A program made the translations under genes and the position numbers. Below the pieces are notes generated by a model. That model was not told where the DNA came from. It made no database searches and was given only the letters and a program-made list of their open reading frames with translations. 12,920 nucleotides of DNA from CALGFH01 sp036003705 (GTDB lineage: Bacteria; Actinomycetota; CALGFH01): the NCBI GenBank assembly GCA_036003705.1, contig DASYSE010000104.1:1-12920 (forward strand), in the 5' to 3' direction. This document shows positions 6,924-12,920 of this stretch, piece after piece. The first letter of the stretch is position 1. Every line of letters begins with the position of its first letter.

Positions 6924-7265
6924 GTGTCGCTTGTCCGACCGAAGAACGAGGGCGAACGCTGGGTCGCGCTGACGCTGGTCAACATGGCGATCTGGGTGGG
7001 CCTGTTCGTCAGCATGGCGGTGATCCCGTCCTATTGGATCTACTTCGCCGACGGCACGCTCAAGTGGACCGGCACCTTCGAGGTGCCCCTCGGGTTCCGC
7101 ACCCTCACGCTGCAGATGCAGGCGATCCGCGACGTCGTGGTCCTCGTCCTCTACGGGGCGGCGATGGGCGCCGCCGTCCTGGCCATCGTCATCTACAACA
7201 AGCGCAACCAGAAGACGCTGCCGTCCGGCGAGGAGAAGCGCGAGGCCACCGGTGGCTACAAGTAG
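6924..7265 (+). CDS. Small two-helix membrane protein, first gene of the b6f-like operon
   Basis: A 113-residue protein I cannot assign to a named family. It has a short charged start (SLVRPKNEGER), a long hydrophobic helix at about 14-40, an aromatic/polar loop (about 41-66, with YWIYFADGTLKWTG), a second helix at about 70-91, and a charged Lys/Glu-rich tail ending GGYK. It has no Cys or His, so it should not bind a cofactor by itself. The GTG start at 6924 is chosen because GGAGG lies 8 bp upstream (6911-6915) and the first helix begins soon after; an in-frame ATG at 6867 lies inside the promoter. It is followed after 21 bp by the ferredoxin. Position suggests a structural or anchor subunit of the complex, perhaps docking the ferredoxin; that is inference. 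Confidence 0.85.
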   Translation: MSLVRPKNEGERWVALTLVNMAIWVGLFVSMAVIPSYWIYFADGTLKWTGTFEVPLGFRTLTLQMQAIRDVVVLVLYGAAMGAAVLAIVIYNKRNQKTLPSGEEKREATGGYK

Positions 7266-7272
7266 GCGGCGC

Positions 7273-7279
7273 GAGAGGA
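7273..7279 (+). promoter_or_regulatory. Ribosome binding site that fixes a TTG start
   Basis: GAGAGGA lies 7 nt before TTG at 7287. The first in-frame ATG (7308) has no Shine-Dalgarno sequence, so the ferredoxin is taken to start at the TTG. Confidence 0.6.
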
Positions 7280-7286
7280 TCGACCG

Positions 7287-7640
7287 TTGAACCCGAACAA
7301 GCCAAGCATGCACGACGACTACACCCTGGCCACGGTCGACCCCAACTGGCTCCAGGAGCGGGTGAAGCCGCGCCGGCACATCGCCCTCTCGCCCGAGCTC
7401 TGCATCCTCTGCCGCGCCTGCGAGGACGTCTGCCCATGGGACTGCATCTACATGCTGGCCCCGGACATCGTTGCCGACGGGCAGAGCCAGGAGGTCACCA
7501 CCCTCGCGCAGAGCTCGCACGCGTTGTTCGTGATCGACGACAACGAGTGCGTGCGCTGCGGCATCTGCATCGACCGCTGCCCCACCGGCGCCCTGTGGTA
7601 CGCCCGGGTGGGCGAAGGCAAGGCGGCGGCCAAGGGATAG
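7287..7640 (+). CDS. Ferredoxin with two [4Fe-4S] clusters (NuoI-like)
   Basis: A 117-residue soluble electron carrier or peripheral subunit. It has two full cluster motifs: CILCRACEDVCP (C39, C42, C45, C49) and CVRCGICIDRCP (C88, C91, C94, C98). Each motif's last Cys normally joins the other cluster. An extra Cys (C53) follows the first motif. A 38-residue N-terminal region, and about 38 residues between the motifs instead of the roughly 18-30 of compact ferredoxins, make it closer to NuoI-type subunits. It has no signal peptide or helix, so it works in the cytoplasm. It sits between a small membrane protein and the cytochrome b gene, which points to electron exchange with the quinone-side (n-side) face of the complex. 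It might instead serve an unlinked enzyme; the assignment as a complex subunit is inference. Confidence 0.92.
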   Translation: MNPNKPSMHDDYTLATVDPNWLQERVKPRRHIALSPELCILCRACEDVCPWDCIYMLAPDIVADGQSQEVTTLAQSSHALFVIDDNECVRCGICIDRCPTGALWYARVGEGKAAAKG

Positions 7641-7666
7641 TTGGTCTTCTCGACGAGGAGTAGCGC

Positions 7667-8452
7667 GTGGCATTGAAGCTTCGGCCGCCCAAGCCGCCAA
7701 GGCCGGGTGAGCTCTGGAAGCAGACCAGGGACTCGCAGGTCTGGAAGTCGATCTTTCGGCCTGGGTCGATCTACCGGCCCGGGTACCGGGACACGTCCAG
7801 GGACCGGGCGCTGGCCATGATGAACAACGTGCTGTACCACCTGCACCCGGTGAAGGTGAAGCGGCACGGGTTGAAGCTGACCTACACGTTCTGCCTCGGC
7901 GGGCTCTCGTTCTTCCTGTTCATCCTGCTCACCATCACCGGCATCTTCCTGATGTTCTTCTACCGGCCGTCGGCCGGGCTGGGCCAGGAGCTGGCCTACA
8001 ACGACATGCAGGCGCTGTCCACCTCGGTGAACTTCGGCCAGCTGGTGCGCAACATGCACCGCTGGGCCGCCCACCTGATGGTGTTCACGGTGTTCCTGCA
8101 CATGGCCCGGGTCTTCTACCACGGCGCGTACAAGCCGCCGCGGGAGTTCAACTGGGTCGTCGGGGTGATCCTGCTGCTGCTCACCCTGCTGCTGTCGTTC
8201 ACCGGCTACCTGCTGCCCTGGGACCAGCTGGCCATCTGGGCGGTGGCGGTCGGCACCTCGATGGGCGGCTACAGCCCGCTGATCGGGGACCAGGTCCAGT
8301 TCGTGCTGCTCGGCTCCGTGGAGATCGGGCCGGAGACCCTGATCCGCTGGTACGTGCTGCATGTGCTCGCGCTGCCGTTCGTGGCGACCATCTTCCTGGC
8401 CGTCCACTTCTGGCGGATCCGCAAGGACGGCGGCATCTCGGGGCCGCTCTAG
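7667..8452 (+). CDS. Cytochrome b6-type subunit (cytochrome b N-terminal half) with haem-ci cysteine
   Basis: Membrane haem protein of a quinol:cytochrome c reductase, 261 residues, four helices. Haem ligands are H131 and H145 in helix B (13 residues between) and H232 and H247 in helix D (14 between); the 14-residue spacing is the b6-type pattern, whereas mitochondrial-type cytochrome b has 13. C76 in TFCLGG aligns with the b6 cysteine that binds haem ci covalently (YCLGG in plants). PWDQ (184-187) and the C-terminal RKDGGISGPL also match b6. An N-terminal hydrophilic extension of about 40 residues with several Arg-Pro pairs precedes the usual start. GTG at 7667 follows a GAGGAG site. Being split, it needs the next gene for the second half. 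Canonical actinobacterial QcrB is an unsplit, longer protein, so this is a different lineage. Confidence 0.95.
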   Translation: MALKLRPPKPPRPGELWKQTRDSQVWKSIFRPGSIYRPGYRDTSRDRALAMMNNVLYHLHPVKVKRHGLKLTYTFCLGGLSFFLFILLTITGIFLMFFYRPSAGLGQELAYNDMQALSTSVNFGQLVRNMHRWAAHLMVFTVFLHMARVFYHGAYKPPREFNWVVGVILLLLTLLLSFTGYLLPWDQLAIWAVAVGTSMGGYSPLIGDQVQFVLLGSVEIGPETLIRWYVLHVLALPFVATIFLAVHFWRIRKDGGISGPL

Positions 8453-8468
8453 GGGGAACGAGGTTCCG

Positions 8469-9395
8469 ATGGCAGAAGAGATCCAACCGGATCAGGCGAC
8501 CTACGACCGCTTGATCGCGGCCGGCGAGTCCGAGCGGACCGCCAGGGCCAAGGCCAAGTCGGTCGCGCTGCGCAAGGCCAGGGGCGCCAACCGTACCTCG
8601 CTCCAGCAGGGCGCCGGCCAGGCGGTCGCCGTGGCCGAGGCCGCTCCGGCCACGGCCGAGCCAGCGGCTGCCGCGGCCCCGGCCGAGCCAGCGGCTGCCG
8701 CGGCCCCGGCGGCGCCGGCGGCGCCGGCCAGGCCGGCGGCCCGGCCAACCCAGGCCCCACCAGGCAACGGCGGCCGGCGGCTGACGCCGGAGGAGCGGGC
8801 GGCCAGGGTGGCGTCGGCGGTCGCCACCAAGGGCCTGCCCGGCCAGGCGGGCGCGGCGGCCAAGCAGGGCGAGACCCACCGGCTGCTGGCCATGGTCCCA
8901 CCCGAGGGCATCCAGCGGGCCGAGGCCCGCCAGGAGGACAAGGTCAACGTCTGGCCGCACCTGCTGCTGCGCGAGGCGGTGGCCGCGTTCGCCATGTTCG
9001 CGTTCGTGACCGTGTTCTCGATGGTGGTCAACGCGCCCCTGCGCGAGCTGGCCAACTCCAACCTCACCCCGAACCCGTCCAAGGCGCCGTGGTACTTCCT
9101 CGGCCTGCAGGAGCTGCTGCGCTACTTCCACCCGATGGTGGCCGGGGTGATGGTCCCCACCGTCGCCCTGCTCGGGCTGATGGCAGCGCCCTACATCGAC
9201 AAGAACCCATCGATGCGCCCCGAGAACCGCAAGCTGGCCATCATGATGTTCACGACGTTCCTGATGTTCTGGGCGATCCTGGTGCTGGCCGGCTCCTTCT
9301 TCCGGGGCCCTGGCTTCAACTGGGTGTGGCCGTGGACCGAGACCTGCTCCAGCGTGACCCATCCGGACAAGACCTGCCTGTTCTTCGAGTTCTAG
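8469..9395 (+). CDS. Cytochrome b C-terminal half (subunit IV-like) with long Ala/Pro-rich N-terminal extension
   Basis: Second half of the split cytochrome b, 308 residues. The membrane domain begins at about 160 and has three helices (about 166-188, 221-242, 257-277). The quinol-oxidation motif region reads NPSKAPWYFLGLQE (202-215): PWY is kept, but the Glu of the classical PEWY is absent, a variant I recall from other split bacterial cytochromes b. The first 156 residues are unusual: a charged helical part (1-45), an Ala/Pro linker (about 55-98) containing a perfect tandem duplication, and a second helical part (103-155). C293 and C303 in the tail should lie outside the membrane and could form a disulfide. 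ATG at 8469 follows GGGGAACGAGG, 16 bp after the b6-type gene. The extension has no counterpart in plastid subunit IV. Confidence 0.93.
   Translation: MAEEIQPDQATYDRLIAAGESERTARAKAKSVALRKARGANRTSLQQGAGQAVAVAEAAPATAEPAAAAAPAEPAAAAAPAAPAAPARPAARPTQAPPGNGGRRLTPEERAARVASAVATKGLPGQAGAAAKQGETHRLLAMVPPEGIQRAEARQEDKVNVWPHLLLREAVAAFAMFAFVTVFSMVVNAPLRELANSNLTPNPSKAPWYFLGLQELLRYFHPMVAGVMVPTVALLGLMAAPYIDKNPSMRPENRKLAIMMFTTFLMFWAILVLAGSFFRGPGFNWVWPWTETCSSVTHPDKTCLFFEF
8654..8707 (+). repeat. Perfect tandem duplication of 27 bp in the subunit IV linker
   Basis: Bases 8654-8680 are repeated exactly at 8681-8707. The unit is nine codons long, so the frame is kept and the protein gains a second AEPAAAAAP unit (residues about 63-80). 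Identity at every position, including third codon bases, suggests a recent slippage event. Confidence 0.9.
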
Positions 9396-9406
9396 AGAGG
9401 AAACCG

Positions 9407-10021
9407 ATGGCGACCACCCCAGGGGTCCGACCGGCCACGCCCCGGCCGCCGGCCAAGAAGCCGCAGGTGAGCCGGCGGTCGTTCCTGCGCACCGCGTGGC
9501 TGGCCTCCCTGGGAGCCGCGCTGGCAGGGTTCGGGGCCGGGACGGTGTACTTCCTGTGGCCGAACCTCAGCGAAGGCTTCGGCAGCAAGATCGAAGCCGG
9601 GACCAAGACGAAGATCGACGGTGACATCAGGGCCAACGACGGCTTCGCCTACGTCCCCGACGGCCGCTTCTACCTGGTCCCCTACAACGACAAGGTCGAC
9701 ACCGAGGGGATCTACGCCGGCGTCGCCGGAGGCGGCTACATGGCGCTGTACCAGCGCTGCGTCCACCTCGGCTGCCGGGTGCCCTGGTGCGCCACCTCCC
9801 AGTGGTGGGAGTGCCCCTGCCACGGCTCCAAATACAACCAGGCCGGGGAGTACAAGGAGGGGCCGGCCCCGCGGGGGCTGGACCGCTTCGCCATCACCGC
9901 GCGCGGGGACCAGATCGTGGTCGACACCGCCAAGGTGGTCACCGGCCCGCCCCGGGGCACCAACACCACGGGCCAGGAGCTCGAGGGCCCGCACTGCGTC
10001 GGCGGCGGCGAGGAGGCCTAG
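9407..10021 (+). CDS. Rieske [2Fe-2S] protein, b6f-like, Tat-exported
   Basis: High-potential iron-sulfur subunit of the quinol reductase; takes the first electron from quinol and passes it to the cytochrome c. In 204 residues: a Tat-type signal anchor (SRRSFLR at 22-28, hydrophobic helix about 30-51), then a Rieske domain. Cluster ligands are C118 and H120 (CVHLGC) and C136 and H139 (CPCHGS), with C123-C138 as the expected disulfide. The 12-residue spacing between the two boxes, the RVPW after the first box and GSKYN after the second all resemble the b6f Rieske pattern (VVPW, GSQYN) rather than actinobacterial QcrA. C128 and C197 are extra. It starts 11 bp after subunit IV with a GAGAGGA site. 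A C-terminal tail of about 25 residues with no recognisable motif follows the domain. Confidence 0.95.
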   Translation: MATTPGVRPATPRPPAKKPQVSRRSFLRTAWLASLGAALAGFGAGTVYFLWPNLSEGFGSKIEAGTKTKIDGDIRANDGFAYVPDGRFYLVPYNDKVDTEGIYAGVAGGGYMALYQRCVHLGCRVPWCATSQWWECPCHGSKYNQAGEYKEGPAPRGLDRFAITARGDQIVVDTAKVVTGPPRGTNTTGQELEGPHCVGGGEEA

Positions 10022-10024
10022 CCG

Positions 10025-10681
10025 ATGAGCCGAACCCTCGTCCTGCTGCTGCTCGTCCCGACCACCATCCTGCTGTTCATCGCCCTGATCCTGGTCATCA
10101 GCTCGGCCAGGGAGAAGGCCCGCCAGGCCGGGCCGGCCGCTCCGCCGTCGCGCCGCCCCGGTCCCACCGACGAGGCCCTGGAGGGCAGGCTGCTGGAGAA
10201 CTACCAGATCGCCGGGGTCGCCCTCACCGTGTTCCTGGCGGTGCTCCTGCCCTTCCTGTACCTGCGCGAGCCGGCCAGGCAGAAGGAGGCGGCCAACAAG
10301 GAGCTCAAGGAGTCGGTCCGGCTCGGCAGGGCGACCTTCGAGGAGTTCTGCGCCCGTTGCCACGGCACGCAGGCCCAGGGGGGCGTGGTCAAGCGCTATG
10401 TCATCCCGGGAGTCAAGAACGCCAAGCCGGCCGACGTGCAGGCCCCCAACCTGCACGAGATCTACTCCCGGCACCCCGACGAGGACGTCGCCACGGTGGC
10501 CTGGACTGCGATTCAGAAGGGCCGGCCGCCCACGCCGATGCCGACCTGGGGCGTGCGCTACGGCGGGCCCATGAACGACCAGCAGATCATCGACCTTGTC
10601 AACTACCTGTTGTCCATCCAGAGCGACAACAAGCAGCGGCCGGAGCTCGAGTTCAAGGCCCTGCCCCGGCGCGCTGAGTAG
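10025..10681 (+). CDS. Membrane-anchored monohaem cytochrome c with two N-terminal helices
   Basis: Likely electron acceptor of the Rieske protein, 218 residues. Two helices (about 4-26 and 62-80) enclose a basic, Pro-rich loop that should be cytoplasmic, putting the haem domain (about 97-200) outside. The haem site is CARCH (C109, C112, H113); M172 in PTPMPTWG is the probable sixth ligand, with M183 as an alternative. Only one CXXCH occurs, so it is neither the dihaem QcrC of actinobacteria nor cytochrome f. It starts 3 bp after the Rieske stop, with the AGGAGG site inside the end of that gene, so the two are coupled. Maturation would use the System II genes across the divergent promoter. 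Confidence 0.93.
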   Translation: MSRTLVLLLLVPTTILLFIALILVISSAREKARQAGPAAPPSRRPGPTDEALEGRLLENYQIAGVALTVFLAVLLPFLYLREPARQKEAANKELKESVRLGRATFEEFCARCHGTQAQGGVVKRYVIPGVKNAKPADVQAPNLHEIYSRHPDEDVATVAWTAIQKGRPPTPMPTWGVRYGGPMNDQQIIDLVNYLLSIQSDNKQRPELEFKALPRRAE

Positions 10682-10705
10682 ACAGCGAAGGAGGCGTCCG
10701 CGCCC

Positions 10706-11458
10706 GTGAAGGGTCTCCTCGTCGTTCTCACCGCCTTCGTGCTCCTGCCCGGGTCGGTGTACATGCTGCTGGCGTCCAACTTCGGCGCGCTCAAGGGCTA
10801 CCTGATCGCCGCCACCGCCTTCTTCGGCTTCCTGGTGATGCTGTCGACGATCTGGACGTTCGGGCTGCCCGGCACCCCGGCGCTGACCGGTCCCAAGGGC
10901 GTGGAACCGACGTTCAAGTTCTTCACCATCGACGACCCGGAGGCCAGCACCTACGACAGCGTCCGGAACTTCCAGGGCGGCACCGGCAACGGCTGGCAGG
11001 CGGCCCCCGAGGGCGAGGTCGCGGCCGGCAGCGAGCAGGAGACCCTCAAGGCCGACCTCGAGACGGCCAGGCAGCGCGCGGTTGCCGACCTGATCGAGGA
11101 GACCAACAAGAAGATCAAGGACTCCAGCGAGGAGCTGGACGTCACCAACCTCGACCCGAAGGTCTTCTACACCATCCAGGACGGCGTCGAGGTGGCCGCG
11201 GTGGTGATCTCGCCAAAGGACCCACCGGCCGGATCGGGGCTCAAGCGGCCCGACTTCTCGCCCAAGACCACCTTCGCCTACCGCGATCCAGGCGCCCCGT
11301 ACCTGCCGAGCATCCTGTTCCTGGTCGGCTCGCTGGTGCTGTTCGTGATCCACATGCTGCTGCTCGGATGGGTCGAGCGGCGCCGGCCGCTCGGGGTGGC
11401 GCTGCGGCCAACCGCCGAGGGCGAGCGCCAGCCGGCAGGTGCCGGCGCCCGCCGCTAG
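10706..11458 (+). CDS. Unrecognised three-helix membrane protein, last gene of the b6f-like operon
   Basis: A 250-residue protein I cannot name. Two N-terminal helices (about 4-23 and 31-52), a large hydrophilic domain (about 54-198) and a third helix (about 201-223) ending in a basic WVERRR and a cytoplasmic-looking tail. By the positive-inside rule the basic tail is cytoplasmic, which would place the large domain outside. The domain holds a charged, probably coiled-coil helix (about 109-143, Glu/Lys/Arg/Ala-rich). It has no Cys and a single His (H216, within a helix), so no haem or cluster is expected. GTG at 10706 follows AAGGAGG at a rather long 11-nt spacing, 24 bp after the cytochrome c. 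The position suggests a structural or assembly subunit of the reductase. Confidence 0.85.
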   Translation: MKGLLVVLTAFVLLPGSVYMLLASNFGALKGYLIAATAFFGFLVMLSTIWTFGLPGTPALTGPKGVEPTFKFFTIDDPEASTYDSVRNFQGGTGNGWQAAPEGEVAAGSEQETLKADLETARQRAVADLIEETNKKIKDSSEELDVTNLDPKVFYTIQDGVEVAAVVISPKDPPAGSGLKRPDFSPKTTFAYRDPGAPYLPSILFLVGSLVLFVIHMLLLGWVERRRPLGVALRPTAEGERQPAGAGARR

Positions 11459-11614
11459 CACCCGTCGGCGCCCCTGACGGCTCCGCCCGGGCGCGGCCGC
11501 TGCGGTGAACACGGCCGCGGCGGGGTCGCCGGCCACCGTGAACCGGCGGCTGCTCACCGTGCTCTCGGCCAGTCATCGCCTGGCCTGGTCCACCTCGACC
11601 GCTATCCCCGCGCA

Positions 11615-11639
11615 GGTTCCGGGTCGACGACCCGGAACC
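11615..11639. terminator. Perfect 11-bp hairpin in the convergent spacer
   Basis: GGTTCCGGGTC (11615-11625) pairs perfectly with GACCCGGAACC (11629-11639) over a 3-nt loop. It lies between the end of the plus-strand operon and the end of the DUF1801 gene and could end transcription in both directions. No T-tract is present. The rest of the 237-bp spacer 11459-11695 shows only a weak CGCGGCCG/CGGCCGCG repeat (11492-11519) and no gene I can support. Confidence 0.5.
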
Positions 11640-11695
11640 GCAGATGGGCGGCGTGGGGCGACTGGGTCATCCCGGCCAGGATCTGGGCCGATGAC

Positions 11696-12091
11696 TCAGC
11701 GTTCCCGCTTCAATCTGCGCCAGCCGCCGGCTCGGTTGTTGGCAATGATGTGCTTGAACATGGCGGTGAGGGCGGGCGCGTTGATGGTTTCGCCCTGGCG
11801 GACGGCCACGGTGCGGGCGGTCTTGTTTCCGTGGCCGGCGGTGATGATTCCTTCGGGATCGGGGACGATGCCGCCGTCGTAGAGGAAGACGTTGACGTGG
11901 TCCTTCGCCGCCAACAGGGCGCAGATGTTGCCCTGCAGCACGAAGTACGGACGGTTGGTGCGCTTGATGGTCTCGGTGACGTCTCGGTCGGCGGCGTGGA
12001 CCAGATCGCGGACCTCGCGGCAGATGGCCTGCTGCCAATCGGGCAGGACACCGATGTAGGCGTCAACGCGTGGGTCGGCGGCGTATGTCAT
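11696..12091 (-). CDS. DUF1801 (YdhG-like) domain protein
   Basis: A 131-residue cytosolic protein of the DUF1801 family, whose biochemical role is unknown. It matches my recollection of the family pattern: an N-terminal helix pair (DPRVDAYIGVLPDWQQAICREVRDLVHAA), a strand region (YFVLQGNICALLAAKDHVNVFLYDG, beginning at residue 49), then DPEGIITAGHGNKTARTV and a C-terminal helix with NNRAGGWR. The start is ATG at 12091, 9 bp after the stop of the acyl-CoA dehydrogenase, without a clear Shine-Dalgarno sequence, so it may depend on translation of the upstream gene. Codon choice looks less GC-biased than its neighbours, which could mean a later arrival. No link to fatty-acid oxidation is evident. 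Confidence 0.88.
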   Translation of the reverse strand: MTYAADPRVDAYIGVLPDWQQAICREVRDLVHAADRDVTETIKRTNRPYFVLQGNICALLAAKDHVNVFLYDGGIVPDPEGIITAGHGNKTARTVAVRQGETINAPALTAMFKHIIANNRAGGWRRLKRER

Positions 12092-12100
12092 GGTGGATCA

Positions 12101-12920
12101 TCATGCCATTCCGCCGTTGGCACGGGAGATGACCAGTCGCTGGATCTCGCTCGTACCCTCGAAGAGGCAGTAGATCTTGGCATCCCGGTGCCACTTCTCG
12201 ACGGGGAAGTCGCGGATGAAGCCGTAGCCGCCGAGGACCTGGATGGCCTCGTCGGTGACCCGGACGGCGACCTCGCCGGCCTTGAGCTTCGACATCGACC
12301 CTTCGGCGTGGGCGAACCCCATGCCGTTGCGGGCCATCCAGGAGGCCCTCCAGACCAGCAGCCGGGCGGCGTCGATCTCGGTGGCCATGTCGGCCAGCTT
12401 GAACGCGATCGCCTGCTGGGCGGCGATCGGCTTGCCGAACTGGACCCGCTCGCGGGCGTAGTCGCGGGAGAACTCGAAAGCGGCCCGTGCGATGCCGAGG
12501 GCCTGGGCGCCGACGATCGGGCGGGTCGCCTCGAAGGTGGCCAGCGCACCCGAGGAGGTCCGCTTCCTGTCGTTGTTGCGGGCCGCCTCCAGCTTGGCCT
12601 CCAGCCGCTCCTCTCCTCCCAGCAGGCAGTCGGCGGGCACGCGGCAGTCCTCGAGCAGCACCTCGGCGGTGTGGGAGGCGCGGATGCCGAGCTTGCGCTC
12701 CTTCTTGCCCTGTCGCAGGCCGGGGGTGCCCGGCGGGATCACGAAGCTGGCCTGGCCGCGGTGGCCGAGGGTCGGGTCGATGGTGGCGACGACCACGTGG
12801 ACGCCGGCGATGCCGCCGTTGGTGATGAAGACCTTCTGGCCGTTCAGCACCCAGTCGTCGCCGTCCCTGACGGCCCTGGTGCGCAGCGAGGACACGTCGG
12901 AGCCGGCGCCAGGCTCGGTG
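12101..12920 (-). CDS. Acyl-CoA dehydrogenase (N-terminus cut by window edge)
   Basis: FAD enzyme that introduces the 2,3-double bond in an acyl-CoA, the first step of beta-oxidation or branched-chain amino acid breakdown. The visible 272 residues begin inside the flavin-contact motif TEPGAGSDVSSLR, continue through WVLNGQKVFITNGG and the LGIRASHTAEVLLEDCRVP strand, and then the C-terminal helical domain with RVQFGKPIAAQQAIAFKLADMA. Near the end QVLGGYGFIRDFPVEKWHRDAK leads to CLFEGTSEIQRLVISR; the Glu of FEGT is the expected catalytic base. About 100-130 N-terminal residues lie outside the window. The frame is open to the right edge, so an internal GTG near 12895 is not the true start. Chain-length preference cannot be read from the fragment. 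Confidence 0.95.
   Translation of the reverse strand, partial: TEPGAGSDVSSLRTRAVRDGDDWVLNGQKVFITNGGIAGVHVVVATIDPTLGHRGQASFVIPPGTPGLRQGKKERKLGIRASHTAEVLLEDCRVPADCLLGGEERLEAKLEAARNNDRKRTSSGALATFEATRPIVGAQALGIARAAFEFSRDYARERVQFGKPIAAQQAIAFKLADMATEIDAARLLVWRASWMARNGMGFAHAEGSMSKLKAGEVAVRVTDEAIQVLGGYGFIRDFPVEKWHRDAKIYCLFEGTSEIQRLVISRANGGMA

Noticed and set aside
11461..11530. A terminator directly after the last operon gene
   Set aside because: The CGCGGCCG/CGGCCGCG repeat has only 8 pairs and a 12-nt loop, and such matches are expected by chance in this composition.
9392..11557. A 721-codon open frame on the minus strand opposite the Rieske, cytochrome c and last operon genes
   Set aside because: Composition is that of a shadow frame and it has no motifs; the plus strand has proper ribosome binding sites and cofactor motifs throughout.
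11600..11695. A possible remnant gene end on the minus strand (a short stretch reading HLRFRVVDPEP)
   Set aside because: Only about 30 codons, no start with a ribosome binding site and no family recognised; the readable stretch coincides with the hairpin at 11615-11639.

Overview
The window is very GC-rich DNA with dense, short-spaced genes and frequent GTG/TTG starts. An Lrp-type regulator, menaquinone genes, a Ccs (System II) cytochrome c assembly set and a DUF1801 gene all fit a high-GC, menaquinone-using, aerobic bacterium. I lean to a deep-branching actinomycete lineage, because the respiratory complex does not look like the canonical actinobacterial QcrCAB. The assignment is by inference only.

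Layout. (1) Positions 1-2420, minus strand: an Lrp/AsnC regulator, then the menaquinone methyltransferase MenG, then a geranylgeranyl-reductase-family flavoprotein (MenJ-like) cut by the left edge. (2) 2540-2714, plus strand: a 41-residue Arg-rich small ORF with a strong ribosome binding site, followed by a perfect 13-bp hairpin that can also end the opposing operon. (3) 2729-6700, minus strand: a thioredoxin-fold ResA/TlpA protein, CcdA, ResB and CcsB, a complete System II set for making c-type cytochromes. (4) 6701-6923: a divergent control region with a good sigma-70-like promoter for the plus strand. (5) 6924-11458, plus strand: a seven-gene operon with a small two-helix membrane protein, a 2x[4Fe-4S] ferredoxin, a b6-type cytochrome b, a subunit-IV protein with a long Ala/Pro-rich N-terminal extension, a b6f-like Rieske protein, a two-helix membrane-anchored monohaem cytochrome c, and an unrecognised three-helix membrane protein. 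(6) 11459-11695: an untranslated convergent spacer with a hairpin. (7) 11696-12920, minus strand: an acyl-CoA dehydrogenase cut by the right edge, followed by a DUF1801 protein.

How it fits together: menG and the MenJ-like gene make and tune the menaquinone pool. The plus-strand operon encodes a quinol:cytochrome c reductase whose three core subunits all carry b6f-type rather than classical bc1/QcrCAB features, including a cysteine at the haem-ci position. The System II genes supply haem attachment for its cytochrome c. The most interesting part is this b6f-like complex with an embedded ferredoxin and two unassigned membrane subunits. No cytochrome f and no dihaem QcrC gene is visible. No tRNA, rRNA, CRISPR array, insertion sequence or phage gene was seen, and no gene-free stretch exceeds 300 bases.
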